Shown here: positions 1-7,858 of the stretch, piece by piece
Position numbering within the stretch: the stretch's first letter is position 1
Layout of the letters: each line of letters opens with the position of its first letter
NCBI GenBank assembly: GCA_035503715.1
Contig: DATJTE010000155.1
Coordinates: 1 to 64,000 of the forward strand
From: OAS926 sp035503715
GTDB taxonomy: Bacteria > Pseudomonadota > Alphaproteobacteria > Rhizobiales > Rhizobiaceae
Reading direction: 5' to 3'
DNA length: 64,000 nt
Made by a program: the position numbers and the translations under genes
The notes under the pieces: model-generated
Databases searched by the model: none
What the model was told of the DNA's origin: nothing
The model's input: the letters and a program-made list of their open reading frames with translations, nothing else

Positions 1-824
1 CGTGTCTCGACCCCGACCGGTGCGCCACCTGCGTCAAATACCTGCTGGTAGATGCCACCCGTCGAACCGTCCTGCGAATAGGACATCCACACGGCCACCC
101 AACCGCCATCCTCAAGTGCTGCAAGCCGAGGCTGTCCCTGATCGCTGGCCGTATGGGTGTTGACGCGTGTTTCCACGCCGAGCGGGGTGCCGTCGGCATT
201 GTAGGCCTGTTGATAGACACCCCAACTGGAGCCGTCCTGACCCGTTGAGGTCCAGGTGACAACCCAGCCGCCACCGGCGAGCGCCGTTAGCTGCTGATCG
301 AATTGCGCGTCCGTGGTGTACGTGTTAACCTGCGTCTCGACGCCAAGCGCGGACCCGTCGACATTGTAAGCCTGTTGGTAAATTCCTTCGTTGTCGCCAT
401 CTTGGCCGTAGGAATTCCAGGTGACGACCCAGCCGCCGCCCTCGAGCGCATCGATACGGATCGAGTCTTGGTCGTGGGTCGTATGGGTATTGACCCGGGT
501 CTCCTCGCCGAATTCGGCGCCGTTTGCATCGTATGCCTGTTGATAGACGCCGAGTCGGTCCCCATCCTGCCCGTCGGATTCCCACGCGACAACCCAGCCG
601 CCGCCCTCGATTGCTGTGACCTGCGCGAGAGTTTGCGACCCTGCGACGTATGTGTTGACCTGCGTTTCGCCTCCCACTGGAGCGCCGGCGCCATCATAGC
701 GTTGCTGGTAAATGCCACCCTGGAAGCCGTCTTGGCCAAAAGAGAACCAGGTGACGACCCAGCCGCCACCTTCGAGCGCGGCGATTTCGGGAACGACCTG
801 AGCGCCTGCGGTAAAGGTATTAAC
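1..824 (-). repeat. Five in-frame 165-bp tandem repeats
   Basis: The repeat units run 824-660, 659-495, 494-330, 329-165 and 164-1 on the minus strand, the last missing one base at the window edge. Every unit is exactly 55 codons with no indels. Conserved positions are the VNT opening, the GGGWVV core (GGWVAV in the last unit), QDG and YQQ. The units differ at many other residues, so this is an old, diverged array rather than a recent expansion. Confidence 0.85.
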
Positions 825-941
825 GCGCGTTTCGTCGCCGGCGACGATGCCCACCTGCTGCCCCTGTGCCCCGCCGTCGGCCTTGGTCCGAGCGGAATTC
901 TTCCCTAGCGTAAGAACAATGCCCGCTTGACTGGAAGTCAA
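1..941 (-). CDS. Large tandem-repeat (RTX/adhesin-like) protein, N-terminal part, cut by window edge
   Basis: The reading frame on the minus strand encodes five consecutive 55-residue repeats, each opening with VNT(Y/H/F) and containing GGGWVVTW, GQDG and (I/V)YQQ. Repeats of this type are known from very large calcium-binding or adhesin-like proteins of rhizobia and other alphaproteobacteria, often exported by type I secretion; the repeats themselves have no proven function that I know of. The frame is open back to a TAG near 958 and contains no ATG. TTG at 941 (peptide LTSSQAGIVLTLGK) or GTG at 854 are the possible starts, and I prefer 941. No signal peptide is visible at the N-terminus, which fits type I export. 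The C-terminus, where RTX nonapeptides or a secretion signal would be, lies outside the window. The family assignment by repeat pattern is fairly sure; the start and secretion route are inferred. Confidence 0.72.
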   Translation of the reverse strand, partial: MTSSQAGIVLTLGKNSARTKADGGAQGQQVGIVAGDETRVNTFTAGAQVVPEIAALEGGGWVVTWFSFGQDGFQGGIYQQRYDGAGAPVGGETQVNTYVAGSQTLAQVTAIEGGGWVVAWESDGQDGDRLGVYQQAYDANGAEFGEETRVNTHTTHDQDSIRIDALEGGGWVVTWNSYGQDGDNEGIYQQAYNVDGSALGVETQVNTYTTDAQFDQQLTALAGGGWVVTWTSTGQDGSSWGVYQQAYNADGTPLGVETRVNTHTASDQGQPRLAALEDGGWVAVWMSYSQDGSTGGIYQQVFDAGGAPVGVET

Positions 942-1118
942 CTCCCGCGTGCATGCTTCATCGCTAAAAAGACGCTACGTCACTTCAGCGTGGCGCACAT
1001 GACCCAAATTGATCATACAAACGCGGAAAGGGTGGTTGGCAGGGTGCCCCGTCGCCGCCTCCCGCACCGCACCCAAACCCTTGCCCCCGGCCTGCCTTCC
1101 GGCTAAACGCCGCGCACC

Positions 1119-2927
<1,809 letters not shown>

Positions 2928-2945
2928 GCGCCGGGGAGGCCCTTG

Positions 2946-3725
2946 ATGCGCAATTTCGATTTCAGTTCCTGGCAGGCGATCCTCACCTCGATCGGCGGGC
3001 TGCTGCTGATCACCATGATCGGCATGGGCATCCGCCTGCTCATGATGATGACGATCCAGCAGCGGCGCGAGCGCCAGAACCGCCAGATCAACGAGCGCCT
3101 GCGCGCCCTCATCGCCGCCTACAAGACGCTGGGCGGCTCCTTCACCGGCAATCTGCGCGTCGACCCGACCCATATGCGCGACCTGCGCCGCGCCCAGATC
3201 GCCACGCCCGCCGCGCCAGAATCGGCACCTCCATCGACGCCGCCTGCCGCGCCTCTCTCCGAAGCGCCGGCCGAAACCGCGCCCGTCGCATCCGACGATG
3301 GCGAGGAGATGCCGCCGCGCGAGCGCGCGCGCCGCATCCGCGACGCGGTCGAGGCCGCGCTCTCAGACATCGTTCTGTTCGGCACCGACAGCCAGGTGGA
3401 ACTCGCCGCCGCTGCGATGCGCGAGATGGCGGCGGGCCGCCCGGTGCATGTGCATGAGCTGGTCGTGTCGCTGCGCGCCTATATCCGCGAGGCGCTCGAC
3501 CTCGACCCGATCCCGGCTTCCGTCGTCATCCCCAACCAGGGGCCGGCACGGCCTTCATCCTCCGGCGGCCGTGGTGGTGGCGGTCGCGGCGAAGGCGGCG
3601 GTTCGGGTGGTGGTGGCCGCGGCGGTGGCGGCATGGGCGGCGGCATGGCGATGGGCGGCATGGGCCTTGGTCTTGGCGCCGGCCTCGGCGTCGCCGCCGA
3701 GACGGAAGAGACGGGGAAGAGCTAG
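2946..3725 (+). CDS. Hypothetical inner-membrane protein with Gly-rich C-terminus
   Basis: I do not recognise a named family. The protein of about 259 residues has one strong transmembrane segment near residues 15-36 (ILTSIGGLLLITMIGMGIR), then a basic amphipathic stretch rich in Arg, Gln and Met, a Pro/Ala-rich linker (about 85-115), a predicted helical domain (about 120-190), and a C-terminal tail of nearly pure Gly with Arg and Met. The ATG at 2946 is chosen over the TTG at 2943 because GGGGAGG at 2933-2939 lies 6 bases before it. It starts 18 bases after lepA, which suggests a shared transcript. The Gly-rich tail could be disordered or mediate assembly; this is inference. Confidence 0.8.
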   Translation: MRNFDFSSWQAILTSIGGLLLITMIGMGIRLLMMMTIQQRRERQNRQINERLRALIAAYKTLGGSFTGNLRVDPTHMRDLRRAQIATPAAPESAPPSTPPAAPLSEAPAETAPVASDDGEEMPPRERARRIRDAVEAALSDIVLFGTDSQVELAAAAMREMAAGRPVHVHELVVSLRAYIREALDLDPIPASVVIPNQGPARPSSSGGRGGGGRGEGGGSGGGGRGGGGMGGGMAMGGMGLGLGAGLGVAAETEETGKS

Positions 3726-3747
3726 GCTCCGAGGTGAATCCAGCTTG

Positions 3748-3926
3748 GGTTCCTCGCCCCCGCGAAGCGGGGGAGAGGTGGCGAACCCGCAGGGTGAGCC
3801 GGAGAGGGGGTCTCGTCATCCGAGACCACATCGATCAGTTTAGCAATTCCGCGACTGCCCTCTGCCTCGCACATGGCGGCTTTGCCGCCGGGCTCGGCCT
3901 CTCCCCCGCTCCGCCGGGGACAATCC
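3748..3926. repeat. Large palindromic intergenic element (GCCCCCGCGAAGCGGGGGAGAGG type)
   Basis: The left arm contains the hairpin GCCCCCGCGAAGCGGGGG followed by AGAGG. The right arm contains CCTCTCCCCCGCTCCGCCGGGG, roughly the reverse complement. A third small hairpin, GTCTC...GAGAC, sits between them. It fills most of the space between the convergent membrane-protein and VOC genes. This resembles the mosaic palindromic repeats of rhizobial genomes; related sequence recurs elsewhere in this window. It could also act as a bidirectional terminator. Confidence 0.55.
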
Positions 3927-3928
3927 GC

Positions 3929-4411
3929 TCAGCCCTTCCGCGCCTTGTCGATCGCCGCCACGTCGATCTTCTTCATCTGCATCATCGCATCAAACGCGCG
4001 CTTGGCCTCGTCGCCGCCGGCGGCCATCGCCTCGGTCAGCGTGCGCGGCGTGATCTGCCAGTTGAGGCCCCATTTGTCCTTGCACCAGCCGCACACGCTT
4101 TCGGCGCCGCCATTGCCCACGATGGCGTCCCAGTAGCGGTCGGTCTCGGCCTGGTCGTCGGTGGCGATCTGGAACGAGAAGGCTTCGCTCTGCTTGAACG
4201 CGTCGCCGCCGTTTAAGCCCACGCAGGGAATGCCGAACACGGTGAACTCGACGGTGAGCGTGTCGCCCTTCTTGCCGGACGGGAAATCGGCGGGCGCCTT
4301 GTGCACGGCGGTCACCTTCGAGTCCGGAAACGTCTCGGCATAAAAGCGCGCCGCGGCCTCCGCGTCCTTGTCGTACCAGAGGCAGATCGTGTTCTTGGCA
4401 ATCTTCGCCAT
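3929..4411 (-). CDS. VOC family protein, PhnB-like (glyoxalase/bleomycin-resistance fold)
   Basis: This 160-residue protein matches the PhnB-like branch of the vicinal oxygen chelate superfamily, often annotated as a 3-demethylubiquinone methyltransferase-like domain although methyltransferase activity is not expected. Recognisable signatures are the opening NTICLWYDKDAEAAARFY, GDTLTVEF in the middle, and WCKDKWGLNWQITP, which leads to the C-terminal helix ending in MMQMKKIDVAAIDKA. The fold normally dimerises and may bind a metal; no substrate can be named. It is transcribed towards the membrane protein gene and sits alone. Start ATG is at 4411. Confidence 0.88.
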   Translation of the reverse strand: MAKIAKNTICLWYDKDAEAAARFYAETFPDSKVTAVHKAPADFPSGKKGDTLTVEFTVFGIPCVGLNGGDAFKQSEAFSFQIATDDQAETDRYWDAIVGNGGAESVCGWCKDKWGLNWQITPRTLTEAMAAGGDEAKRAFDAMMQMKKIDVAAIDKARKG

Positions 4412-4821
4412 CGCGCAATGTCCTTATGTTATTGACGCAGCCTACCGGCCCTCACGCCGATGGTCACTGCCAGAATTCAGGCAAGAACTGCCAGCGATCG
4501 ACCAGCCGCCTGCCGCCAGACATAGAGGGCAGGGCGGGTTTGGCTAGGCTGAAGCGGCCCACCTCCCCCTGCGGGGAGGGTCGGACGGCGCAGCCATGGT
4601 TTTGGCAAGCTGGGTGGGGGAAATTGCGGCGGTGCGCTGAAAGCAATACCCCAGGTCGTTACATTTCGACCGCGCGATACCCATGCCGCTGCATTTCCAG
4701 CGGCAAAGTATGTTGAACAATTGAGAGGAAGTAAGTTACATAGTCAGTAAATTTTGGATTCGACATTCAAAATAAGTCATCGCATACTGATGATGCTATA
4801 TTTCTAGGCAGGGGAAAAGTC
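4412..4821. other. Gene-free stretch with two hairpins, turning AT-rich before the next gene
   Basis: No convincing coding sequence is visible here. A hairpin CCTCCCC/GGGGAGG lies at 4562-4579, in the style of the local mosaic repeats. A perfect 7-bp hairpin GCCGCTG/CAGCGGC lies at 4685-4704. From about 4700 onwards the base composition becomes clearly AT-rich, unlike the rest of the window, and this continues into the small gene at 4822. This suggests a junction with imported DNA. Confidence 0.5.
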
Positions 4822-5022
4822 ATGGCAGATGTACAGTCTGAAGCAGACGTAATTCGAAAGCTTGGAAAGCTCCTTGAGCAAGCTGGAAAGGAATCCGGCT
4901 CAACATTGACCACCGGCGCTTGTGTGTACAATGCGGGAGGAAAAACTTATTGCAACGTTCTTACCAAGAGCCAGTGCGATGTATTTAGCGGAATCTGGAC
5001 AGCAAACGGCAAGTGCCCATAA
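4822..5022 (+). CDS. Small Cys-containing hypothetical protein in a low-GC island
   Basis: This 66-residue ORF is preceded by a good ribosome binding site, AGGGGAA, about 6 bases before the ATG. The N-terminal half is a likely amphipathic helix (ADVIRKLGKLLEQAGKES). The C-terminal half contains four Cys, in TGACVYN, KTYCNV, KSQCDVF and GKCP, suggesting one or two disulphides or a metal site. There is no signal peptide. Codon use is AT-rich (codons such as GTA, CTT, AAA, TTA-type choices), unlike its neighbours, suggesting horizontal acquisition. I do not recognise a family. Confidence 0.6.
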   Translation: MADVQSEADVIRKLGKLLEQAGKESGSTLTTGACVYNAGGKTYCNVLTKSQCDVFSGIWTANGKCP

Positions 5023-5169
5023 CAAGTCAGGTGCCAGGCGCCCACGCGCTCTTCTCCGTCTCACTCATGATCCGCGAGGATGAAGAGCGCCTTGGTGAGC
5101 GGGGACAAGTTGGATGTGCGCTGGCGTATCCTCGGCTTTACCGCACCTCTTCGGTCCGCGGCTGTCCGG

Positions 5170-5214
5170 CTAAAAGTTGAAATCGCTATCTCCCCCGCAA
5201 CGGGGGAGATAGCC
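5170..5214. repeat. Mosaic repeat, short copy (CTATCTCCCCC...GGGGGAGATAG hairpin)
   Basis: The segment ending in the hairpin CTATCTCCCCC/GGGGGAGATAG, preceded by CTAAAAGTTGAAATCG, matches the right end of the longer element at 7513-7735 (CTAAGAGCTGAAATCG followed by a similar hairpin). It ends 8 bases before the start of the exported protein gene, so it probably forms part of that gene's leader. Confidence 0.6.
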
Positions 5215-5221
5215 TGCCGCC

Positions 5222-5710
5222 ATGCGCCTGCTCCTCGCCCTTCTCCTCCTCGCCACCGCACCGGCATTTGCCTGCGACGGCGGACGCCTGTTCGAGATGA
5301 TGGCAGCACAGCTTCCCGCCGAACCCACGCTCAGCGTCGACGTCGCGGACGTGCAGTCGGTCGAGGGTGGCGTGTGGGACATCTACCGCGCCGCAGGCGG
5401 CGCTATCGCGAACCTCGTGCGCACCGATTTCGGCGAGGGCGGCCGCCTTGAGACGCGGCTCGTCGTTTCGTCGCCGGCGGCTTATGCGGTCACGGTCACG
5501 CAGTTCATCTACTCCGCGCCGCTCCACATCTCCGGCTCGATCACGATCAGGGAAGAGAAGGACATCTACGTGTTCTGCGACGGCAAGGTTCTTCTGCCGG
5601 ACCCGGCGGAGTTGGACCCCGACAGCGCCTATGCCGCCAAGGCTTTTCGCGCGCTCGCCACCTTCGATGCGGCGGAAATCAAGACACAGGTGCCGGCGCT
5701 GGAGCGGTGA
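5222..5710 (+). CDS. Small exported hypothetical protein
   Basis: The 162-residue product starts with a clear signal peptide, MRLLLALLLLATAPAFA, with cleavage expected before CDGG, so the mature protein begins with Cys. The signal is not a canonical lipobox, but the Cys at +1 makes a lipoprotein conceivable. The mature domain is mainly predicted beta structure with a short helical C-terminus (SAYAAKAFRALATFDAAEI). I do not recognise the family. It is flanked on both sides by related mosaic-repeat fragments, and a repeat hairpin lies immediately upstream of the ATG. The function is unknown; periplasmic location is inferred. Confidence 0.75.
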   Translation: MRLLLALLLLATAPAFACDGGRLFEMMAAQLPAEPTLSVDVADVQSVEGGVWDIYRAAGGAIANLVRTDFGEGGRLETRLVVSSPAAYAVTVTQFIYSAPLHISGSITIREEKDIYVFCDGKVLLPDPAELDPDSAYAAKAFRALATFDAAEIKTQVPALER

Positions 5711-5822
5711 GAGCCACGCGAGCGCTCACCCATCCGCTTCGTCATCCTCGGGCTTGACCCGAGGATCCATGCCTGAACCTCGCGGCGGCGAAGTCGCCGG
5801 TACAAGCGGCAGTGCGCCGACG

Positions 5823-5950
5823 CGGTATCTCCCCCTTGTCGGGGGAGAATGGATTTTCACGATCTTAGCGACGCTCGGCCCCATCGGCGAAAGTCGGCGC
5901 ATTAGGTCGATCTTGCGGCGCTAAGTCGTAGAAAATCCGAGAGAGGGAGT
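5823..5950. repeat. Mosaic repeat, left-half copy with GGATTTTC inverted repeats
   Basis: The segment consists of a TATCTCCCCC/GGGGGAGA hairpin followed by TGGATTTTCACGATCTTAGCG. It ends in the near-complementary CGCTAAGTCGTAGAAAATCC and GAGAGAGGG. The same arrangement occurs at 7513-7620 with a different loop sequence between the arms. The arms pair over about 19 bases, so the element can form a long stem. It abuts the truncated CD-NTase-like gene, whose reading frame runs into it. Confidence 0.7.
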
Positions 5951-6277
5951 TGCTATACTCCAAGGTCGCTCAAAGCAGGCGCTCATCAATTTGCTTCTGC
6001 ATTGTCCCAAAAGAGTCGCGGCCGCATAGGCGAAGCTACCTTGCATCCGGAATCTCGGTCGCGAAACACGCCTGTCTTGCGCGGTTTCGATCACGAAAAG
6101 CTGCTTGCTTTCGATCAAGGTGTTCCAATTACCAACAGCGTCCGCGATGGCGGTTCGGATTGCGTCTCGCGCGCCCCTCAGACTGTCCGCGACAGCCTCT
6201 GGAACCTGAATTTCGGCGTGAAAGCTTTCTTGGTCTGGTACCTGGGAAAAGAGCACTTTGTGGGCGTTGGCCGGCAT
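5921..6277 (-). pseudogene. Truncated CD-NTase-like (CBASS cyclase) gene remnant
   Basis: The first 80-85 residues resemble the N-terminus of CBASS-type cGAS/DncV-like nucleotidyltransferases: a helix LRGARDAIRTAIADAVGNW, then RPRFRMQGSFAYA, where QGSFxxxT is the nucleotide-binding Gly-Ser loop. In intact enzymes this is followed by a DxD-type catalytic motif; here the sequence breaks off straight after GSFAYA. The annotated frame then continues with unrelated residues into an intergenic repeat, while another frame reads RDSFGTMQKQIDERLL then stop (about 5970). This looks like an internal deletion that joined the 5' end of the gene to a foreign or distal 3' end. The start is well supported: AAAGGAG lies about 8 bases before the ATG. 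No effector or Cap2/Cap3 gene is adjacent. The assignment rests on motif memory, not a search. Confidence 0.55.
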
Positions 6278-6369
6278 AAGAAGTTCTCCTTTTGTCCCAA
6301 TTTAGGTATTGGCTATGCCGGCATTCAAGCGGACGTGGAAAAGATATTCTTGGTGATCTGCCGAAAATT

Positions 6370-6390
6370 ATCTTGACTCAAAGTCAAGAT
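6370..6390. promoter_or_regulatory. Perfect 9-bp inverted repeat, candidate operator upstream of the CD-NTase-like remnant
   Basis: ATCTTGACT and AGTCAAGAT are perfect reverse complements separated by CAA. The palindrome is 93 bases upstream of the minus-strand start at 6277. On the minus strand, TTGACT could also serve as a -35 element. Size and symmetry fit a dimeric HTH repressor site. No regulator gene is adjacent. Confidence 0.5.
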
Positions 6391-6542
6391 CGAAAAGTCC
6401 CGAGTCGAAAGAGCAGCATTAGGTCACTATTACTGTCATTTTCGATGGGTTGGCCCCGGACCCGGGACTTTGCGCAATCCGAGGCGCATTCCCACCGCGC
6501 CTGCCGCATGCGAATCTCCATATGCCGATTCGGAATCCTCCC

Positions 6543-6896
6543 ATGCGCCTCCTCCTGCTCCTCCTCTGCCTCCTCCCCGCCTCCGCCTCATGGGCCGAGG
6601 AGCAGTCCATGTCGTTCCTGATGAAGAACGCGCATCCGCGCGCCATCGTGGTCGAGCTTCATTCCCGGACGCGCGAGCATCGCTGGCCGGGCGGCGACAA
6701 GGTTTATCTGCTGGAACCTGACGAACGGAAATCCGTGCCGATCACCTGCGAGGGCGGCGAGCAGATCTGTTACGCCGCCTGGGTGAATGGCAATGACGGC
6801 GTCTTCTGGGGTGTCGGGCCGGACAACAACCGGACCTGTGACGACTGCTGCACGCTCTGCGCCGACAAGGCCACGACTGAATTCACGATCGAGTAG
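6543..6896 (+). CDS. Small exported Cys-rich hypothetical protein
   Basis: From ATG 6543 the product is 117 residues with a signal peptide MRLLLLLLCLLPASASWA, cleavage expected before EEQ. The mature part contains a beta-rich domain (AIVVELHSRTREHRW, VYLLEPDERKSVPI) and a C-terminal Cys cluster TCDDCCTLCAD, plus earlier Cys in ITCEGGEQICY. Six Cys in a periplasmic protein suggest disulphides. The longer frame back to 6450 adds residues before the signal peptide and is unlikely. I do not recognise a named family. It is transcribed towards the DUF1579-like gene. Confidence 0.75.
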   Translation: MRLLLLLLCLLPASASWAEEQSMSFLMKNAHPRAIVVELHSRTREHRWPGGDKVYLLEPDERKSVPITCEGGEQICYAAWVNGNDGVFWGVGPDNNRTCDDCCTLCADKATTEFTIE

Positions 6897-6906
6897 CGCG
6901 CAGACC

Positions 6907-7377
6907 TCACGGCCGTGTAAACCGCATCACCCAGTTCTTTTCCCACGTCGCGCCGCCATCGGTGGAAAAGTGCTGCTCCCATACCGGGCTGTCGCCGGCG
7001 GTCCAGATGAATTTCACGCGCACCGGCATGCCGCCTTCGACATCGTCGCCGAAAAATTCGCCGGTGCCATCCGACCCGAAGCGGCCGACCGTCGGCGGAA
7101 ACAGCCGGTTGCTCTTGGTGTCGGACCAGTAGATCGACCACAGATCCGTCTTCGGGTCGTAGAGCCGGAGCGTCATGCCGGTAAAACCTTTCGCCGGCAC
7201 CCACATCTGGTCGAGATTGCCGCCATGCACGCCGTCCGGCCCGGCCATCACCTTCTCGATTTTCGACGTCGCCGGAAACCGCTCCCAGTCCGTCGAGCCC
7301 TTCAGCCGTTCGCGCAGGGACTCGTTCTCGATGTTCCACGCGCCGACCAGGAAATCAAAATCCGCAAAGCCGCTCAT
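6907..7377 (-). CDS. DUF1579-like conserved hypothetical protein
   Basis: The 156-residue product begins MSGFADFDFLVGAWNIENE, a pattern (FDFLxGxW near the N-terminus) typical of DUF1579-like and related lipocalin-fold proteins of unknown function. Later blocks WSIYWSDTKSNRLFPP and the C-terminal WEKNWVMRF fit the same beta-barrel type. The start at 7377 is preferred over 7389 because GGAGAGGG lies just upstream. There is no signal peptide, so the protein is probably cytoplasmic. It converges with the small exported protein gene with a 10-base gap. No substrate can be proposed. Confidence 0.75.
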   Translation of the reverse strand: MSGFADFDFLVGAWNIENESLRERLKGSTDWERFPATSKIEKVMAGPDGVHGGNLDQMWVPAKGFTGMTLRLYDPKTDLWSIYWSDTKSNRLFPPTVGRFGSDGTGEFFGDDVEGGMPVRVKFIWTAGDSPVWEQHFSTDGGATWEKNWVMRFTRP

Positions 7378-7858
7378 CACCCTCTCCATGCTCCGTCTGG
7401 TGCGGCCTTATACTGACAGGCTCCTGACAACTGACTGTCAGGAGTGAGGGCAGGAGCAACGCATCCTCCCCCAACTCCACTCTAAAATAATCAGTAACTC
7501 CAGCTTGGCGCCCTATCTCCCCCTAGGCGGGGGAGAATGGATTTTCACGGACTTAGCGGTGCTCGGGCTCCGCCCGATCTTTGCGCCGCTAAGTCGTAGA
7601 AAATCCAAGAGAGGGGGTCGGCGTGCCCTTCAAAATCCCCTCTCTTGCTATTTCTAGCACTTAGCTCGCTTCACGGCGCTGACGCGCCTACTCGCTAAGA
7701 GCTGAAATCGCTTTCTCCCCGCAAGGGGGGAGATAGAGCGCGCCGCCAGTCCACCGCACCAAACCTTGCACGCCAGCCGCGCTCCTGCCTTTCCATTCTT
7801 ATGTCTTATGCATTAAGGGGCGCGGAGCAGACCTCTCGCGTCCCGGATTTTTTCGAAA
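7378..7858. other. Gene-free stretch dominated by a composite mosaic repeat
   Basis: About 480 bases contain no plausible coding sequence. The larger part, 7513-7735, is a mosaic repeat described separately. The flanks at 7378-7512 and 7736-7858 show nothing recognisable apart from possible promoter sequence for the hydantoinase-like gene. Confidence 0.6.
7513..7735. repeat. Composite palindromic mosaic element, about 220 bp, with inverted ends
   Basis: The element starts CTATCTCCCCC and ends GGGGGAGATAG, so its termini are inverted repeats. Inside, GGATTTTCACGGACTTAGCG (from 7548) is nearly complementary to CGCTAAGTCGTAGAAAATCC (about 7590-7610). A distal part contains CCCCTCTCTTGCTATTTC, and GCTAAGAGCTGAAATCG precedes the terminal hairpin. 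Left-half and right-half copies occur at 5823-5950 and 5170-5214. There is no coding capacity. It may be a non-autonomous MITE-like element or a rhizobial intergenic mosaic element. Confidence 0.7.

Noticed and set aside
1..824. Short direct repeats as a CRISPR array
   Set aside because: The 165-bp periodicity is coding, in frame, with degenerate repeats and no spacers; no CRISPR-like array occurs elsewhere in the window.
303..908. Plus-strand ORF of 201 codons over the repeat gene
   Set aside because: The minus-strand frame encodes five regular 55-residue repeats; the plus-strand ORF is an antisense shadow of that array.
6002..6376. 124-codon plus-strand ORF opposite the CD-NTase-like remnant
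   Set aside because: The minus strand has a strong ribosome binding site and a recognisable QGSFAY motif; the plus ORF has neither.
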